From NCBI GenBank assembly GCA_023446675.1, contig JAEXPO010000518.1, positions 1-5,493 on the forward strand: DNA of 5,493 nt. The letters are read 5' to 3'. Numbering within the stretch: position 1 is the first letter of the stretch; every line of letters starts with the position of its first letter. A program made the translations under genes and the position numbers. A model generated the notes under the pieces. The model saw nothing but the letters and a program-made list of their open reading frames with translations. It made no database searches and was not told the DNA's origin. Source of the stretch: Bacillota bacterium. GTDB lineage: Bacteria; Bacillota; Clostridia; DSM-8532. Shown here piece by piece: positions 5,476 to 5,493 of the stretch.

Positions 5476-5493
5476 GGTTTTGTCCTTTTGGAG

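Overview
The window is about half G+C. It carries AGGA-type ribosome-binding sites, GTG as well as ATG starts, short intergenic gaps and Rho-independent-terminator-like hairpins. Its proteins (a fumarate-reductase/APS-reductase-type flavoprotein, a MATE exporter, GNAT acetyltransferases) look most like those of a Gram-positive anaerobe of the Clostridia. That placement comes from protein style and signals, not from a marker gene.

Left block, + strand (1-2616): the 3' part of a short-chain dehydrogenase/reductase (SDR) gene is followed 53 bases later by a large FAD-dependent oxidoreductase gene. The two probably form one operon acting in successive redox steps on an unidentified small organic substrate. 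The flavoprotein gene is interrupted: the frame stops at a TAA at 2080-2082, stays open in the same frame with no further stop, and continues into a 154-codon ORF (2152-2616). That ORF looks like the missing C-terminal helical domain of the same family. This is the most notable point in the window.

Middle (2617-2857): 241 bases without a convincing gene, holding four inverted repeats in a row. Two look like terminators for the left operon. The other two, a 17-base palindrome and a perfect 12-bp stem, lie just before a MATE-family multidrug/toxin exporter gene (2858-4267, +) and may regulate it.

Right block, - strand (4301-5475): two different GNAT-family N-acetyltransferase genes lie in tandem 18 bases apart and converge on the MATE gene, with 33 bases between the facing stop codons. 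The upstream one is preceded by a 17-codon ORF with a well-placed Shine-Dalgarno sequence, and the stop of that ORF overlaps the acetyltransferase start as ATGA. It may be a coupled leader peptide.

No rRNA, tRNA, CRISPR array, transposase or phage gene was seen. I did not find a clearly new multi-gene system. The split flavoprotein, the hairpin cluster and the leader ORF are the points worth a second look.
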